64,000 nucleotides of DNA from JBJEXX01 sp051886215. Its GTDB lineage: Bacteria; Bacillota_I; Bacilli_A; RF39; UBA660. Of this stretch, positions 33,495-42,813 are shown one piece after another. Numbering within the stretch: the stretch's first letter is position 1; every line of letters begins with the position of its first letter. Location: positions 1-64,000 of the forward strand of contig JBJEXX010000038.1 in assembly GCA_051886215.1 (NCBI GenBank), given 5' to 3'. The notes under the pieces are model-generated. The model was not told the origin of the DNA. It did no database searches and saw only the letters and a list, made by a program, of their open reading frames with translations. The position numbers and the translations under genes were made by a program.

Positions 33495-34130
33495 TTATTT
33501 CTTTTTCTTTCTTTTTATTTTTTTAGCACCTGCTTTGAATATTTTTAATATATCGTAAATGATAATTCCAAGACATGGAATAACTACAATTATTATCCAA
33601 CCATAAGCTGTTGATAAAATATATTGAATATATCCTATCTTAGGAATTTTTAAAATAACTTTTCCTACTAAATCTTCTCCTCGAACTAAAGTAGCATCTT
33701 CTACATTATTATTATCTCCTTTAGTTCTAAACATAGGATTTCCTTTGGTATCTTTTATAATATCAACAATTCTATGAGTTATTGTAACACCAGAAAATCT
33801 ATCATCAGTTGAATTAAATGTTATAATATCTCCCTTTTCTAATTTTGATGCCGATGTTTTCTTTACTATAACAGCATCTTGTACTTTAATATTAGGTTCC
33901 ATACTAGGACTTATTATAACAAATGCACTATATAAAGGCGCTTCATAATGACCTGTTCTTAAATTCTTTTGTATACCAACTACATAACACACTAAAACAA
34001 ACCCAATAAATACCAAAAATACAAATATAGCATATAATAATACCTTTGTAATAAAATGCCATATATCATATATTTTAGTTAATTTAGGATTTTCTTTTAA
34101 TTTATCAAATAGATCTAATAATTTATGCAT
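33495..34130 (-). CDS. sipW: signal peptidase I, SipW/ER type
   Basis: Membrane peptidase removing signal peptides. 211 residues: membrane helix (about 25-50), catalytic Ser in IISPSMEPNIKVQDAV, and THRIVDI, where His replaces the Lys of ordinary bacterial signal peptidases, the mark of SipW/Sec11 enzymes. FRTKGDNNNVEDATLV is the conserved box D/E. A second membrane helix (about 175-197) and a basic tail follow. SipW in Bacillus processes TasA and TapA; here a TasA-like gene lies directly upstream, and a second candidate substrate lies at 13.3-14.6 kb. Confidence 0.92.
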   Translation of the reverse strand: MHKLLDLFDKLKENPKLTKIYDIWHFITKVLLYAIFVFLVFIGFVLVCYVVGIQKNLRTGHYEAPLYSAFVIISPSMEPNIKVQDAVIVKKTSASKLEKGDIITFNSTDDRFSGVTITHRIVDIIKDTKGNPMFRTKGDNNNVEDATLVRGEDLVGKVILKIPKIGYIQYILSTAYGWIIIVVIPCLGIIIYDILKIFKAGAKKIKRKKKK

Positions 34131-34198
34131 ATAATCCCTTCTATTCTATCATTATAACTATAACATAAAGAATAGTTTATTTTCAAGAAAATTAAATA

Positions 34199-34220
34199 AA
34201 GTCCTAAAATTTTAGGACTT
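34199..34220 (-). terminator. palindromic terminator after the TasA-like gene
   Basis: A perfect palindrome with arms AAGTCCTAAAA / TTTTAGGACTT overlaps the stop of the TasA-like gene and is followed by TATTTAATTTT. Partial read-through into sipW would give more substrate than peptidase. Confidence 0.7.
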
Positions 34221-34895
34221 GTTTTTTGGTTGTTGTACTGCATCTAGTCTAACTTTTAATTTAAATGTTTTTGGAACCGTCACATCTTCTGTATTTTCAT
34301 CAATCCACATTTTTAACCTATAACTCTTAGTTACTACTTTTTCTCCCTGTACATCATAAATGGTATCAGACAAAAGTAATTTATCACTTTGTTGCGCCTT
34401 ACCAGTGATATCTTTATGTAAAGTAGGCTCTTTTAAATCAGAATACAATATTGGTTGATAATTATCTTTATTATCCTTATCATAAATATATATTTTTAAA
34501 TTTTCATATGGAACTTTTTGATATTCACCCTCTACAGTTTCATCAACAGCAGAGACTTCATAAAAGACAGATGAATGTCCAGTTACTTTTGCTGAAACAG
34601 TAAAGTCCATGTACTGCATATCACCAGTCATAGCCATTCCTTCTTCATCAGTCATTGGTAAAGCATCAGTGATATCTATATAAGTAGTATCTTGAAACGC
34701 CATCGAGATTGTACCAGTAGTAAGTGAATTTTCATTACTTAACTTCATAGAAAAGTAAAACATCGCAAAAGATACGCCAATTACAGCTACCACTAAGATC
34801 ATTGTTCCAAAGATTCCCAATAAGACTTTCTTAGATGAATCTTTATTTTCTAATTCTTCATTTTCCTGATTTAAAGTTTTTTCTTCATTATTCAT
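34212..34895 (-). CDS. TasA/CalY-like SipW substrate
   Basis: 227 residues. A charged N-terminus (about 1-24) is followed by a hydrophobic helix (about 25-50) ending VSFAMFYFSMKLSNEN and then TTGTISMAFQDTTYIDI, the arrangement of camelysin/TasA proteins cut after the Ala by SipW. The rest is beta-rich with no cysteines and ends in a basic tail. A likely role is an extracellular fibre or matrix protein. Its neighbour sipW supports this; polymerisation itself is not shown. Confidence 0.75.
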   Translation of the reverse strand: MNNEEKTLNQENEELENKDSSKKVLLGIFGTMILVVAVIGVSFAMFYFSMKLSNENSLTTGTISMAFQDTTYIDITDALPMTDEEGMAMTGDMQYMDFTVSAKVTGHSSVFYEVSAVDETVEGEYQKVPYENLKIYIYDKDNKDNYQPILYSDLKEPTLHKDITGKAQQSDKLLLSDTIYDVQGEKVVTKSYRLKMWIDENTEDVTVPKTFKLKVRLDAVQQPKNKS

Positions 34896-34907
34896 AAAAA
34901 TCTCCTT

Positions 34908-35492
34908 TTACCAGCCCCATCTATCTATTTCAAAAGTAACATTATATTTTGTACCAGCACTACTAGCAACATCATTACTTTCATATAATAAATCCATTTT
35001 ATTTTGTTTTATAGCTCCACCTCTATCAAGAGCAATCGCATAAAAAGGTTCACCTGAATTATTAGTTGTAATTTTAATAATAGTTCCACAAGGAATGGAA
35101 GAATCTGTCGCTACTATTCTAATTTTACCATATACTGAATCATTAAAATAAATATTACCACCCCTAAAATCTTGTCTAGGTGGACAACCACTTTTTCCTC
35201 CACAACCTGCACAATCAGGTCCATAAGATGTCATGGTTCCAGTAAAAGTAACAGGCTCATATGGAGCTATTTGCATAGCTTCATAAAAAGTAGAAGCGTG
35301 CTTTGGTTCTTTTTCTTTTAATAAACTATTATATTTATTTACTATATGTACAGCCTGCACAGATTTAACATTATTTGTATTATAAGTCACTATTTTTTCT
35401 TTTTTATTTCCTGTAGCAACAATAAAAAAAGTGAAGATTATGAATACTATTACTAAAAATCTTTTAAATAACATTTTTACTAATTTATTCAT
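34908..35492 (-). CDS. yabE: 3D-domain protein, YabE/resuscitation-factor type
   Basis: 194 residues: N-terminal signal anchor (about 8-28), a linker, then a C-terminal 3D domain (about 75-194) with TFTGTMTSYGPDCAGCGG, IRIVATDSSIPCGT, AIALDRGGAIKQNKMDLLYE. The three conserved Asp residues that name the domain are visible. 3D/Stm domains resemble lytic transglycosylase MltA and act on peptidoglycan, for example at resuscitation or germination. The G5 and ubiquitin-like domains of Bacillus YabE are missing. Place beside tatD matches Bacillus yabE. Confidence 0.82.
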   Translation of the reverse strand: MNKLVKMLFKRFLVIVFIIFTFFIVATGNKKEKIVTYNTNNVKSVQAVHIVNKYNSLLKEKEPKHASTFYEAMQIAPYEPVTFTGTMTSYGPDCAGCGGKSGCPPRQDFRGGNIYFNDSVYGKIRIVATDSSIPCGTIIKITTNNSGEPFYAIALDRGGAIKQNKMDLLYESNDVASSAGTKYNVTFEIDRWGW

Positions 35493-35536
35493 ATTATCAC
35501 CACCTTATAATAGCTATTACCATTATAACATATTAG

Positions 35537-36289
35537 CTATTTCAAGTCAAACAGACCATTTACATTATTGGTAGTAATTTCATCCACTTTTTCTAGTGAT
35601 ATATTTTTGATATCCGCAATAAACTTTGCTGTTTCTTTTATATAAGCAGGTTCATTCTTTTTTCCACGATAAGGAACTGGCGCTAAATACGGTGAATCTG
35701 TTTCTAAAACGATATGTTTTAAATCAATATTTTTTATAACTTCTTTTAAATTACAATTCTTAAATGTAATAACTCCTCCTATTCCTAGAAAAAAACCCAA
35801 ATTTATATAATTTTTAGCAGTTTCTAAACTACCAGAAAAGCAATGAATTATCCCCTTAACTTTATATTTTTTTAAAACATTATAAGTATCCATAGCGGCT
35901 TCTCTACTATGGATGATTACAGGACATTTTAAACTTTCAGCTAAAGCTAACTGCTTTTCAAACAAAATAATTTGTTCATTTCTAGAATCTTTGTCATAAT
36001 GATAGTCTAAACCAATTTCTCCAATACCTATTATATTTTTATTTTGAGAGAAAACATCTTTTAAAAATACTATATCATTATCATTATAGTTTTTAATTTC
36101 ATCAGGATGATACCCGATAGTTGCATATAAATTGTCATACTTATTAATTAGTTCTACAACCTCTTTTATATTTGATTTAGAACATCCACTTATAATAATT
36201 TTATCTACCTTATTTTTTTTAGCATTATTAATAACGTCAGAAATATCTTCATAATATTCTTTAAATACATGTGCATGTGTATCAATCAT
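35537..36289 (-). CDS. tatD: TatD-family metal-dependent hydrolase
   Basis: 250 residues. IDTHAHVFKEYY gives the HxH metal site, and GEIGLDYHYDKDS, VIIHSREAAMDTY, GIIHCFSGSLETAKNYI and LETDSPYLAPVPYRGKKNEP complete the TIM-barrel amidohydrolase motifs. The family acts as deoxyribonuclease or 3' exonuclease in DNA repair and RNA quality control. Its ATG follows the metG stop (TAATATG), as in Bacillus metS-yabD. Confidence 0.95.
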   Translation of the reverse strand: MIDTHAHVFKEYYEDISDVINNAKKNKVDKIIISGCSKSNIKEVVELINKYDNLYATIGYHPDEIKNYNDNDIVFLKDVFSQNKNIIGIGEIGLDYHYDKDSRNEQIILFEKQLALAESLKCPVIIHSREAAMDTYNVLKKYKVKGIIHCFSGSLETAKNYINLGFFLGIGGVITFKNCNLKEVIKNIDLKHIVLETDSPYLAPVPYRGKKNEPAYIKETAKFIADIKNISLEKVDEITTNNVNGLFDLK

Positions 36290-36290
36290 A

Positions 36291-37817
36291 TTATTCCTCT
36301 ATTTTTTTATCTATTCTTTTAAATAATGGCGTTGGTATTCCTACTTTATAATTATTATCTTTAATAAACAACTTACTTTCTTCAAAATTATTTAATTGTT
36401 CTTGAATATGTTTTGCAGTATCTGGTAAATATGGAGACAATAATATACCACATACTCTAATAGATTCTAATAAATTATATAATACTGTTTCTAGTCTGTC
36501 TTTTTTACTTTCATCTTTAGCTAAACTCCATGGCATAGTTTCATCTATATACTTATTACTTCTTCTTAAAGTTTCAAAAATACTATCAAGAGCTTCACTT
36601 ACATGTAATAAACCCATTTTTTCATCAACAATACTTTTAACAGAATTTACCATATCGATAAGTCCATTATCCACTTTTTCTATGATATTTTTATTTGTTA
36701 CGTTTCCATCAAAGTATTTATTGGCCATAGAAATAGTTCTATTAACAAGATTACCTAAATTATTAGCTAAGTCAGCATTTGTTCTATTAATTAAAGCCTC
36801 TTCAGAAAATGTTCCATCATTACCAAAAGGCACCTCTCTTAATACAAAATATCTAACAGCATCTACTCCATATTCATTTATATACTCTCTAGGATCCTTA
36901 TAATTACCTAAAGATTTAGAAATTTTACCTCCATTTATAATTAACCATCCGTGTCCAAATACTTGCTTTGGTATTGGTAAATCTAGAGCCATCAACATAA
37001 TAGGCCAAACTATAGTATGAAATCTGGTAATTTCCTTACCTACTAAATGTAAATCAGCAGGCCAATATTTTTTGAACTCACTATCATCATCACTCATATA
37101 ACCAAGAGATGTTATATAATTAGTTAAAGCATCTAACCATACATATACAACGTGTTTTGGATCAAAAGGAACTTTTATCCCCCAATTAAAACTAGTTCTT
37201 GAAACACAAAGATCCTCTAAACCAGGTTTAATAAAATTGTTTATCATTTCATTTTTTCTAGATTCTGGTTGAATGAAATCAGGATGTGTTTCTATATATT
37301 CAATTAATCTATCTGCATAATTTGAAAGTTTTAAAAAATATGCTTCTTCTTTAACTTCGTGTACTTCTCTACCACAATCAGGACATTTTCCATCAACTAA
37401 TTGAGTTTCTGTCCAAAAAGATTCACATGGTGTACAATATAGTCCTACATACTCTCCTTTATATATATCACCTTGTTCATATAATTTAGTAAATATTTTT
37501 TGTACTGCTTTTTCATGAAAATCATCAGTAGTTCTAATAAATTTATCATAAGAGATATTTAGTGAATGCCATAAATCTTTTGCATTTTCTACTATATTAT
37601 CCACATATTCTTTAGGATTTAAGCCTACCTCTTTTGCCTTATTTTCTATCTTTTGGCCATGTTCATCAGTACCTGTTTGAAAACACACATCAAAACCTTC
37701 TAATCGCTTATATCTAGCAATTGCATCCGCAATTATAGTAGTATAACAATGACCAATATGAAAATTTGCACTAGGATAATATATTGGTGTTGTTATATAA
37801 AAACTCTTCTTTTCCAT
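36291..37817 (-). CDS. metG: methionyl-tRNA synthetase
   Basis: Charges tRNA-Met. 508 residues: PIYYPSANFHIGHCYTTI carries HIGH; KISKSLGNYKDPREYI is the KMSKS loop. A single zinc knuckle CTPCESFWTETQLVDGKCPDC lies in the connective peptide, and the C-terminal anticodon-binding helical domain is present. It lacks the C-terminal EMAP/Arc1p-like domain found in many Bacillota MetG. It is controlled by a Met-specific T-box leader. Confidence 0.97.
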   Translation of the reverse strand: MEKKSFYITTPIYYPSANFHIGHCYTTIIADAIARYKRLEGFDVCFQTGTDEHGQKIENKAKEVGLNPKEYVDNIVENAKDLWHSLNISYDKFIRTTDDFHEKAVQKIFTKLYEQGDIYKGEYVGLYCTPCESFWTETQLVDGKCPDCGREVHEVKEEAYFLKLSNYADRLIEYIETHPDFIQPESRKNEMINNFIKPGLEDLCVSRTSFNWGIKVPFDPKHVVYVWLDALTNYITSLGYMSDDDSEFKKYWPADLHLVGKEITRFHTIVWPIMLMALDLPIPKQVFGHGWLIINGGKISKSLGNYKDPREYINEYGVDAVRYFVLREVPFGNDGTFSEEALINRTNADLANNLGNLVNRTISMANKYFDGNVTNKNIIEKVDNGLIDMVNSVKSIVDEKMGLLHVSEALDSIFETLRRSNKYIDETMPWSLAKDESKKDRLETVLYNLLESIRVCGILLSPYLPDTAKHIQEQLNNFEESKLFIKDNNYKVGIPTPLFKRIDKKIEE

Positions 37818-37837
37818 TTTTTCATCTCCCTCGTATA

Positions 37838-38069
37838 TTGTTTTAAAGAAAAAAACTCATCCAACAAAAGGACGAGTTACCGTGTTACCACCTTAATTTA
37901 TGGCATATGCCATACACTTAAAACTTTAACGCAAGCTAACGTACTAATCTACATATCGATTAATAAGTTCCAGAACCATGTTCTATAAATCATTATACTT
38001 TTTTACACCAACCAAAAGCTCTCTATGATAACAAATCTATATACTCTTTCCTTCAAAACTTTTCAATAT
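37838..38069 (-). promoter_or_regulatory. T-box riboswitch, methionine specific
   Basis: The transcribed leader of metG contains the T-box AAGGTGGTAACACGG (around 37879-37894) and a terminator hairpin AACTCGTCC / GGATGAGTT plus T-run (37845-37878). A stem I region carries the specifier sequence GAACATGGTTC, whose ATG codon matches methionine. Uncharged tRNA-Met would stabilise the antiterminator and turn on metG. Confidence 0.9.
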
Positions 38070-38075
38070 GCCTAG

Positions 38076-38104
38076 ATTATAACATATAAATAATTATTCT
38101 TCAA
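38076..38104 (-). promoter_or_regulatory. promoter for the T-box/metG transcript
   Basis: On the minus strand, -35 TTGAAG (38099-38104, inside the end of spoVT), a 17-base spacer and -10 TATAAT (38076-38081). Confidence 0.75.
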
Positions 38105-38630
38105 TATGTTTTCCTAAAATTTGTGAAGCTAATTGAACAATTTTTTTATCGGTATCACTTATTACTATTCCATCAGTAAATAATAAAACTAAACCGATGG
38201 CATCCCCATTCATAACTATAGGACAAATATAATATATGCAATTTTCTTCTAAAGATTTAGTTATTTTTAAATTTTTTAAATTTTCTTGATTGATGATAGC
38301 TCTACTATTCATTATATTTAATAAGTCTTCACTTATATTTTTATCTAAAAATTTCTTTTTTAATGAACTACTTCCAGAACACGCAATGATATTATCTCTA
38401 TCTGTTACTATAATGTTTTTATTTATAGAACTGTAAATAGCATCCGCTAAAGTTTTAGCTAAACTAGCCATATCATTTAATGGAGAATATTTTTTTAATG
38501 CTACAAAATCCTCATCTACAAATATTTCCAAGGACTCTCCATCACGAATTCTAAGTGTTCTACGCATTTCTTTAGGTATCACTATTCTGCCTAAATCATC
38601 AATCCTTCTTACTACTCCAGTTGTTTTCAT
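38094..38630 (-). CDS. spoVT: stage V sporulation protein T (AbrB-family regulator)
   Basis: 178 residues, the same length as B. subtilis SpoVT. The N-terminal swapped-hairpin AbrB domain reads MKTTGVVRRIDDLGRIVIPK then EMRRTLRIRDGESLEIFVDE; the rest is a GAF-like domain (about 55-178). In Bacillus SpoVT tunes sigma-G dependent forespore genes and spore germination traits. It lies downstream of mfd as in Bacillus, though one extra gene intervenes. The 210-base stretch upstream is very AT-rich, with no clear promoter of either sigma-A or sigma-G type that I can assert. Confidence 0.95.
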   Translation of the reverse strand: MKTTGVVRRIDDLGRIVIPKEMRRTLRIRDGESLEIFVDEDFVALKKYSPLNDMASLAKTLADAIYSSINKNIIVTDRDNIIACSGSSSLKKKFLDKNISEDLLNIMNSRAIINQENLKNLKITKSLEENCIYYICPIVMNGDAIGLVLLFTDGIVISDTDKKIVQLASQILGKHIEE

Positions 38631-38840
38631 ATCATCCCTGCTTTCTTTTCATAATTATATTTCCTACATTTACTATTTTTTATACTCTAAAATTATCTTT
38701 CATATATATTATAAGCATAATATTAGATAAATTCCCTTGGTAAATATTTCCATATCAATTAATACAAGGATATAAAGTTAACTTTTTGTAACAAAAGAAT
38801 GGTTAAATAATAGAATAATAACTATTGCATTTTTTATATT

Positions 38841-38872
38841 AAATAAAAAAAGAATCAGCATTCACTAATTCT
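38841..38872 (-). terminator. terminator after the unknown gene downstream of mfd
   Basis: The minus strand has AGAATTAG ... CTGATTCT (8 pairs with one G-T) followed by TTTTTTTATTT. Confidence 0.75.
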
Positions 38873-38888
38873 CAAAATGTGTATATTT

Positions 38889-39488
38889 TTATTCTTTATC
38901 TATATTATTATTCAAAATTAAATATTTTTCATAAGATTCTTGAGCATTATTATAAATAATTTTATCTCGATCTTTCAATTGTAATATTACTTTATCAAAA
39001 ATATCTTTACCTAATTTTTCATTTAAATAAAAGTTAATCTTATTATCATTGTCTAAATACCATTCTTCTGAAACTATATTTGATATTATATTTTCATCAA
39101 TATAACCCATAATTAAATTTAATAATTTATTTTCTATATCATTAGTAGTACTATCTAATATTGCCTCATACTCATTAATTCCTTTGTCTAGATTATCTTC
39201 ATCTATAAAATCTGAACAAGCCTCTTTTTTTAGATTAATTAATTCTTTTATTTTATTATTAAGATATTCTTGATAACCATTCAAAATAGAATTTACTTTT
39301 TTCCTATTGATTTTTTCAACATCAATATTAAAAATTTTTTCTTTATATATACCAAATTCTAAATAAATAATATTTTCCATTGTTGCTACTAAAGAATCTA
39401 TATTATTATCAATATCTAAAGTTAATTTGTTTTTTATTATCTCTTTATTTTTTTTTAAAAACATTTCTTTTATTTCTTTATCATTCAT
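38889..39488 (-). CDS. unknown soluble helical protein
   Basis: 199 residues with no signal peptide, membrane helix or recognised domain. It is rich in Lys, Glu, Asn and Ile and predicted almost entirely helical, with coiled-coil-like stretches (LNGYQEYLNNKIKELINLKK). The ATG at 39488 follows GGGGAG; upstream in-frame codons at 39530 would extend it without a ribosome site. It sits between mfd and spoVT, where Bacillus has no gene. Confidence 0.6.
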   Translation of the reverse strand: MNDKEIKEMFLKKNKEIIKNKLTLDIDNNIDSLVATMENIIYLEFGIYKEKIFNIDVEKINRKKVNSILNGYQEYLNNKIKELINLKKEACSDFIDEDNLDKGINEYEAILDSTTNDIENKLLNLIMGYIDENIISNIVSEEWYLDNDNKINFYLNEKLGKDIFDKVILQLKDRDKIIYNNAQESYEKYLILNNNIDKE

Positions 39489-39538
39489 ATTGACTCCCCA
39501 CTCTATTACTTTAGTAAAGAATATCAACAAAAATAAAA

Positions 39539-42500
39539 TTAGTCAAGATAACTTAAGGTATTAAGAATATCAATTAATAATTTAATATAATTATCCTCTA
39601 TTTTAATTAAATCCAAAACTATTACTAATTTATTACCCAAAGTTTTAAATCTGAACATATTAGAAATATTAATTGAATCTACAAATAGTTTTTCTACATC
39701 TATACGTTTAGTAATTTTTTCAGAAAAAATCATCTCTACAAAATTTTTAGTTTGATTAATTTTTTCTACATGATATCTATCACATAATTTTTCAAACCAT
39801 TCCTCATACATATAAAAGATTATATTCTCATCAACTTTACCAAATCTATCTTCAATTTCTTGTTTAACTTTTGTAAAACTATCTAAAGAATCAATACTAT
39901 TTATCAATTTATGTATTTCTATTTTCAAGTCATCATCATAAACATACTCATTTGAGATATGAGTCTGAACATTCAATAAAGCTTTATCATTCTTGTCTTC
40001 TTCGTCTGGCACTACATTACCTTTTAATCTTTCCACTTCTTCATTTAATATTTTTAAGTACAATTCTATACCTACAGAATCTATAAATCCAGCTTGTTCA
40101 CTGCCAAGTATATCTCCTGCTCCTCTAATAGATAAGTCTCTAGTAGCAATTGCAAAACCACTTCCCAACTCTGTAAAATTTTTTATAACATCTAATCTTT
40201 TTTGAGCTGTTTCTTTTAAAATTTTCTTTCCGTCATACATTAAATATGCATACGCTATCTTATCGCTTCTTCCAACTCTTCCCCTTATCTGATAAAGTTG
40301 TGATAACCCGAATCTATCTGCATCAATAACAATTAATGTATTAGCATTACTAATATCAAGACCAGTTTCGATAATTGTAGTACATACTAAAACATCTGCC
40401 TCATGATTAATAAAACTAAACATTTTATCCTCTATTTCATTTTTTGATAATTGTCCATGGACAAAATCTATTCTTGCTTCTGGAATTGCATTTTTTAATC
40501 GAAGTACCTCATTTTCTATAGTCTCTACTTTATTATATAGATAAAATACTTGCCCACCTCTAGATATTTCTTTATAGATAGCGTCTTTTATTATATTTAT
40601 GCTTTCTTCTATAACATAAGTTTGAACAGGAAATCTATTCATAGGAGGAGTTTCAATCAAAGATAAACTTCTAATACCAACCATAGACATTTGTAAAGTT
40701 CTAGGAATTGGCGTAGCAGTCAAAGTTAAAACATCTACATTAGTTTTATATTTTTTTATTTTTTCTTTATGTACCACTCCAAAACGTTGTTCTTCATCAA
40801 TTACTAATAAACCTAAGTTTTTAGGTTTAACATCGTCACCTAGCAATCTATGTGTTCCAATTACCAAATCTATTTTTCCAGACTTCAATTCATCTAAAAT
40901 ACGTTTTTTTTCTTTTGCTGAGGTAAACCTATTTAATAAACCAATATTTACTGGAAAATCCCTAAATCTATTTAAGGCATTTTCATAGTGTTGATTAGAT
41001 AAAATAGTTGTAGGACATAAATACAAAACTTGCTTAGAATTTGCAATAGCTTTAAATATAGCGCGAAATGCCACTTCAGTTTTTCCGTATCCAACATCCC
41101 CACATAATAATCTATCCATAGGATGATTTGATTCCATATCTTGTTTTATCTGTCGAATAACCAATTCTTGATCCGGAGTTAATTTATATTCAAATTGATT
41201 TTCAAAAATCAACTGCAATTCATCATCTTTTGCAAATGAAAAACCTTTTTCCATTTGTCTTTTTGCGTACAAATTAATTAATGACTTAGCTATATCTCTA
41301 ACTCTATTTCTAACCCTAGCTTTAGTTTTTTGCCAGTCGGTTCCACCCAACTTGGATACTTTTGGTCTTACTCCTTCCTTACCACTAAATTTACTAATAT
41401 AATCTATTTTTTCAACTGGTATATATAATTTATCAGTACCCTGATATAAAAGCTCTATATAATCTTTTTCAATTCCATTTTGCTTTAAAACTTTTATCCC
41501 ATTATAAATACCTATACCATGAACATCGTGAACAATATAATCTCCAATATTTATTTTATTTATATCATGTATTTTAGAAGCATATTTAAATTTTGTTCTA
41601 TAATTTTTATGATTATTAGCTATCTTAAAAATATTTTTTTGAGAAATAAATATATAATTTTTATAAATAAATCCAGATGAAAGAGAAGCATCTACTAAGT
41701 TAACTTCATCAACATATAAATGATCGAAATCAGTTTCTACTGAAGTATAATCCAACAATTTACTAATTTTTTTAATTTGATTAGAATTCAAACAAAAAGT
41801 TATTACTTTATCTTTATGTTTCTTTATAAATTCATTAATTTGAGATATATTTTCATTAAAATCTTCAAGTTCCTTAACCCCATAATTTATCAAATTTTTA
41901 GTAGAATAATTATTTATATTTAAATAATCTATTTTTTTAGTTATATGTATATCCTCAATATTTAAAAAATAATCTCCTTTGAATTCCTTATCACGTTCTT
42001 TATTATAATCAATACTTTCTTTTTTTATTTTAGTAAAAAGCGCACAAAGTTGCTTATAATTTTTAAATACTACTATTGGATCATTACAATAATCAAACAA
42101 AGATGATGCTGATTTAAAAGAATAAAATTTACTTTTACGATCATCTTCATTTAAACATAAAACATCGGAAAAAGGTCTAATAATTATATCATCAATTTCA
42201 TTTATAGTTCTTTGATTTTCTTCATCAAAAATACGTATTGACTCTACTTCATCACCAAAAAATTCTATTCTCCACGGTCTTTCTTCACCTATCGCAAAAA
42301 TGTCTATAATAAAACCACGTATACCAAATTCACCAGTTGATGTTACCACCGTTTCCTTATGATATCCAAGATAATATAACTTATCTATCAAATCTTTTTG
42401 CTCAATTTCTTGCCCAACCTTAAGTTCTAATATCGAGGTTTCATATTCATCAACAGTTGGTAAAAAGTGAACATATCCCTCCAAATGTGTAATAATTATA

Positions 42501-42811
42501 TTCTTTATTTTTTTATTTCCTAATTCATTTAATGTTTCTAATCTTGTTATCATTAAATCTGGACTCATTGATAAAGCTTCACTAGTTAAAAAATCATCCA
42601 TCGGAAACAATAAAACTCGATCAGTATAATTTTGAATTGAATTATAGATTAGGTTAGCTTCATATAAGCTTGGCATTACAACTAATATATTATCATCTTT
42701 ATTAATAAGCAAATTATATAAATAAACAGCAAAAAAATCATCAGATAATCCCGTTATACTGATGTCAGTTTTTAAAAAATTATTATCTATAATTTTGCCA
42801 ATTGATATCAT
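39539..42811 (-). CDS. mfd: transcription-repair coupling factor Mfd
   Basis: Removes stalled RNA polymerase and recruits UvrA. 1090 residues in order: UvrB-like N-terminal domains (TDRVLLFPMDDFLTSEALS), CarD-like RNA-polymerase interaction domain (INIGDYIVHDVHGIGIYNGI, about 460-530), and RecG-type helicase with GDVGYGKTEVAFRA, DEEQRFGV and QIRGRVGRSDK. A C-terminal TRCF domain follows. Somewhat shorter than B. subtilis Mfd (1177). It follows pth almost without a gap; the fin gene of Bacillus is missing between them. Confidence 0.98.
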   Translation of the reverse strand: MISIGKIIDNNFLKTDISITGLSDDFFAVYLYNLLINKDDNILVVMPSLYEANLIYNSIQNYTDRVLLFPMDDFLTSEALSMSPDLMITRLETLNELGNKKIKNIIITHLEGYVHFLPTVDEYETSILELKVGQEIEQKDLIDKLYYLGYHKETVVTSTGEFGIRGFIIDIFAIGEERPWRIEFFGDEVESIRIFDEENQRTINEIDDIIIRPFSDVLCLNEDDRKSKFYSFKSASSLFDYCNDPIVVFKNYKQLCALFTKIKKESIDYNKERDKEFKGDYFLNIEDIHITKKIDYLNINNYSTKNLINYGVKELEDFNENISQINEFIKKHKDKVITFCLNSNQIKKISKLLDYTSVETDFDHLYVDEVNLVDASLSSGFIYKNYIFISQKNIFKIANNHKNYRTKFKYASKIHDINKINIGDYIVHDVHGIGIYNGIKVLKQNGIEKDYIELLYQGTDKLYIPVEKIDYISKFSGKEGVRPKVSKLGGTDWQKTKARVRNRVRDIAKSLINLYAKRQMEKGFSFAKDDELQLIFENQFEYKLTPDQELVIRQIKQDMESNHPMDRLLCGDVGYGKTEVAFRAIFKAIANSKQVLYLCPTTILSNQHYENALNRFRDFPVNIGLLNRFTSAKEKKRILDELKSGKIDLVIGTHRLLGDDVKPKNLGLLVIDEEQRFGVVHKEKIKKYKTNVDVLTLTATPIPRTLQMSMVGIRSLSLIETPPMNRFPVQTYVIEESINIIKDAIYKEISRGGQVFYLYNKVETIENEVLRLKNAIPEARIDFVHGQLSKNEIEDKMFSFINHEADVLVCTTIIETGLDISNANTLIVIDADRFGLSQLYQIRGRVGRSDKIAYAYLMYDGKKILKETAQKRLDVIKNFTELGSGFAIATRDLSIRGAGDILGSEQAGFIDSVGIELYLKILNEEVERLKGNVVPDEEDKNDKALLNVQTHISNEYVYDDDLKIEIHKLINSIDSLDSFTKVKQEIEDRFGKVDENIIFYMYEEWFEKLCDRYHVEKINQTKNFVEMIFSEKITKRIDVEKLFVDSINISNMFRFKTLGNKLVIVLDLIKIEDNYIKLLIDILNTLSYLD

Positions 42812-42813
42812 AA

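Noticed and set aside
37749..37988. 79-codon plus-strand frame over the metG start and T-box
   Set aside because: It lies opposite the metG start and T-box leader, which fully explain the sequence.
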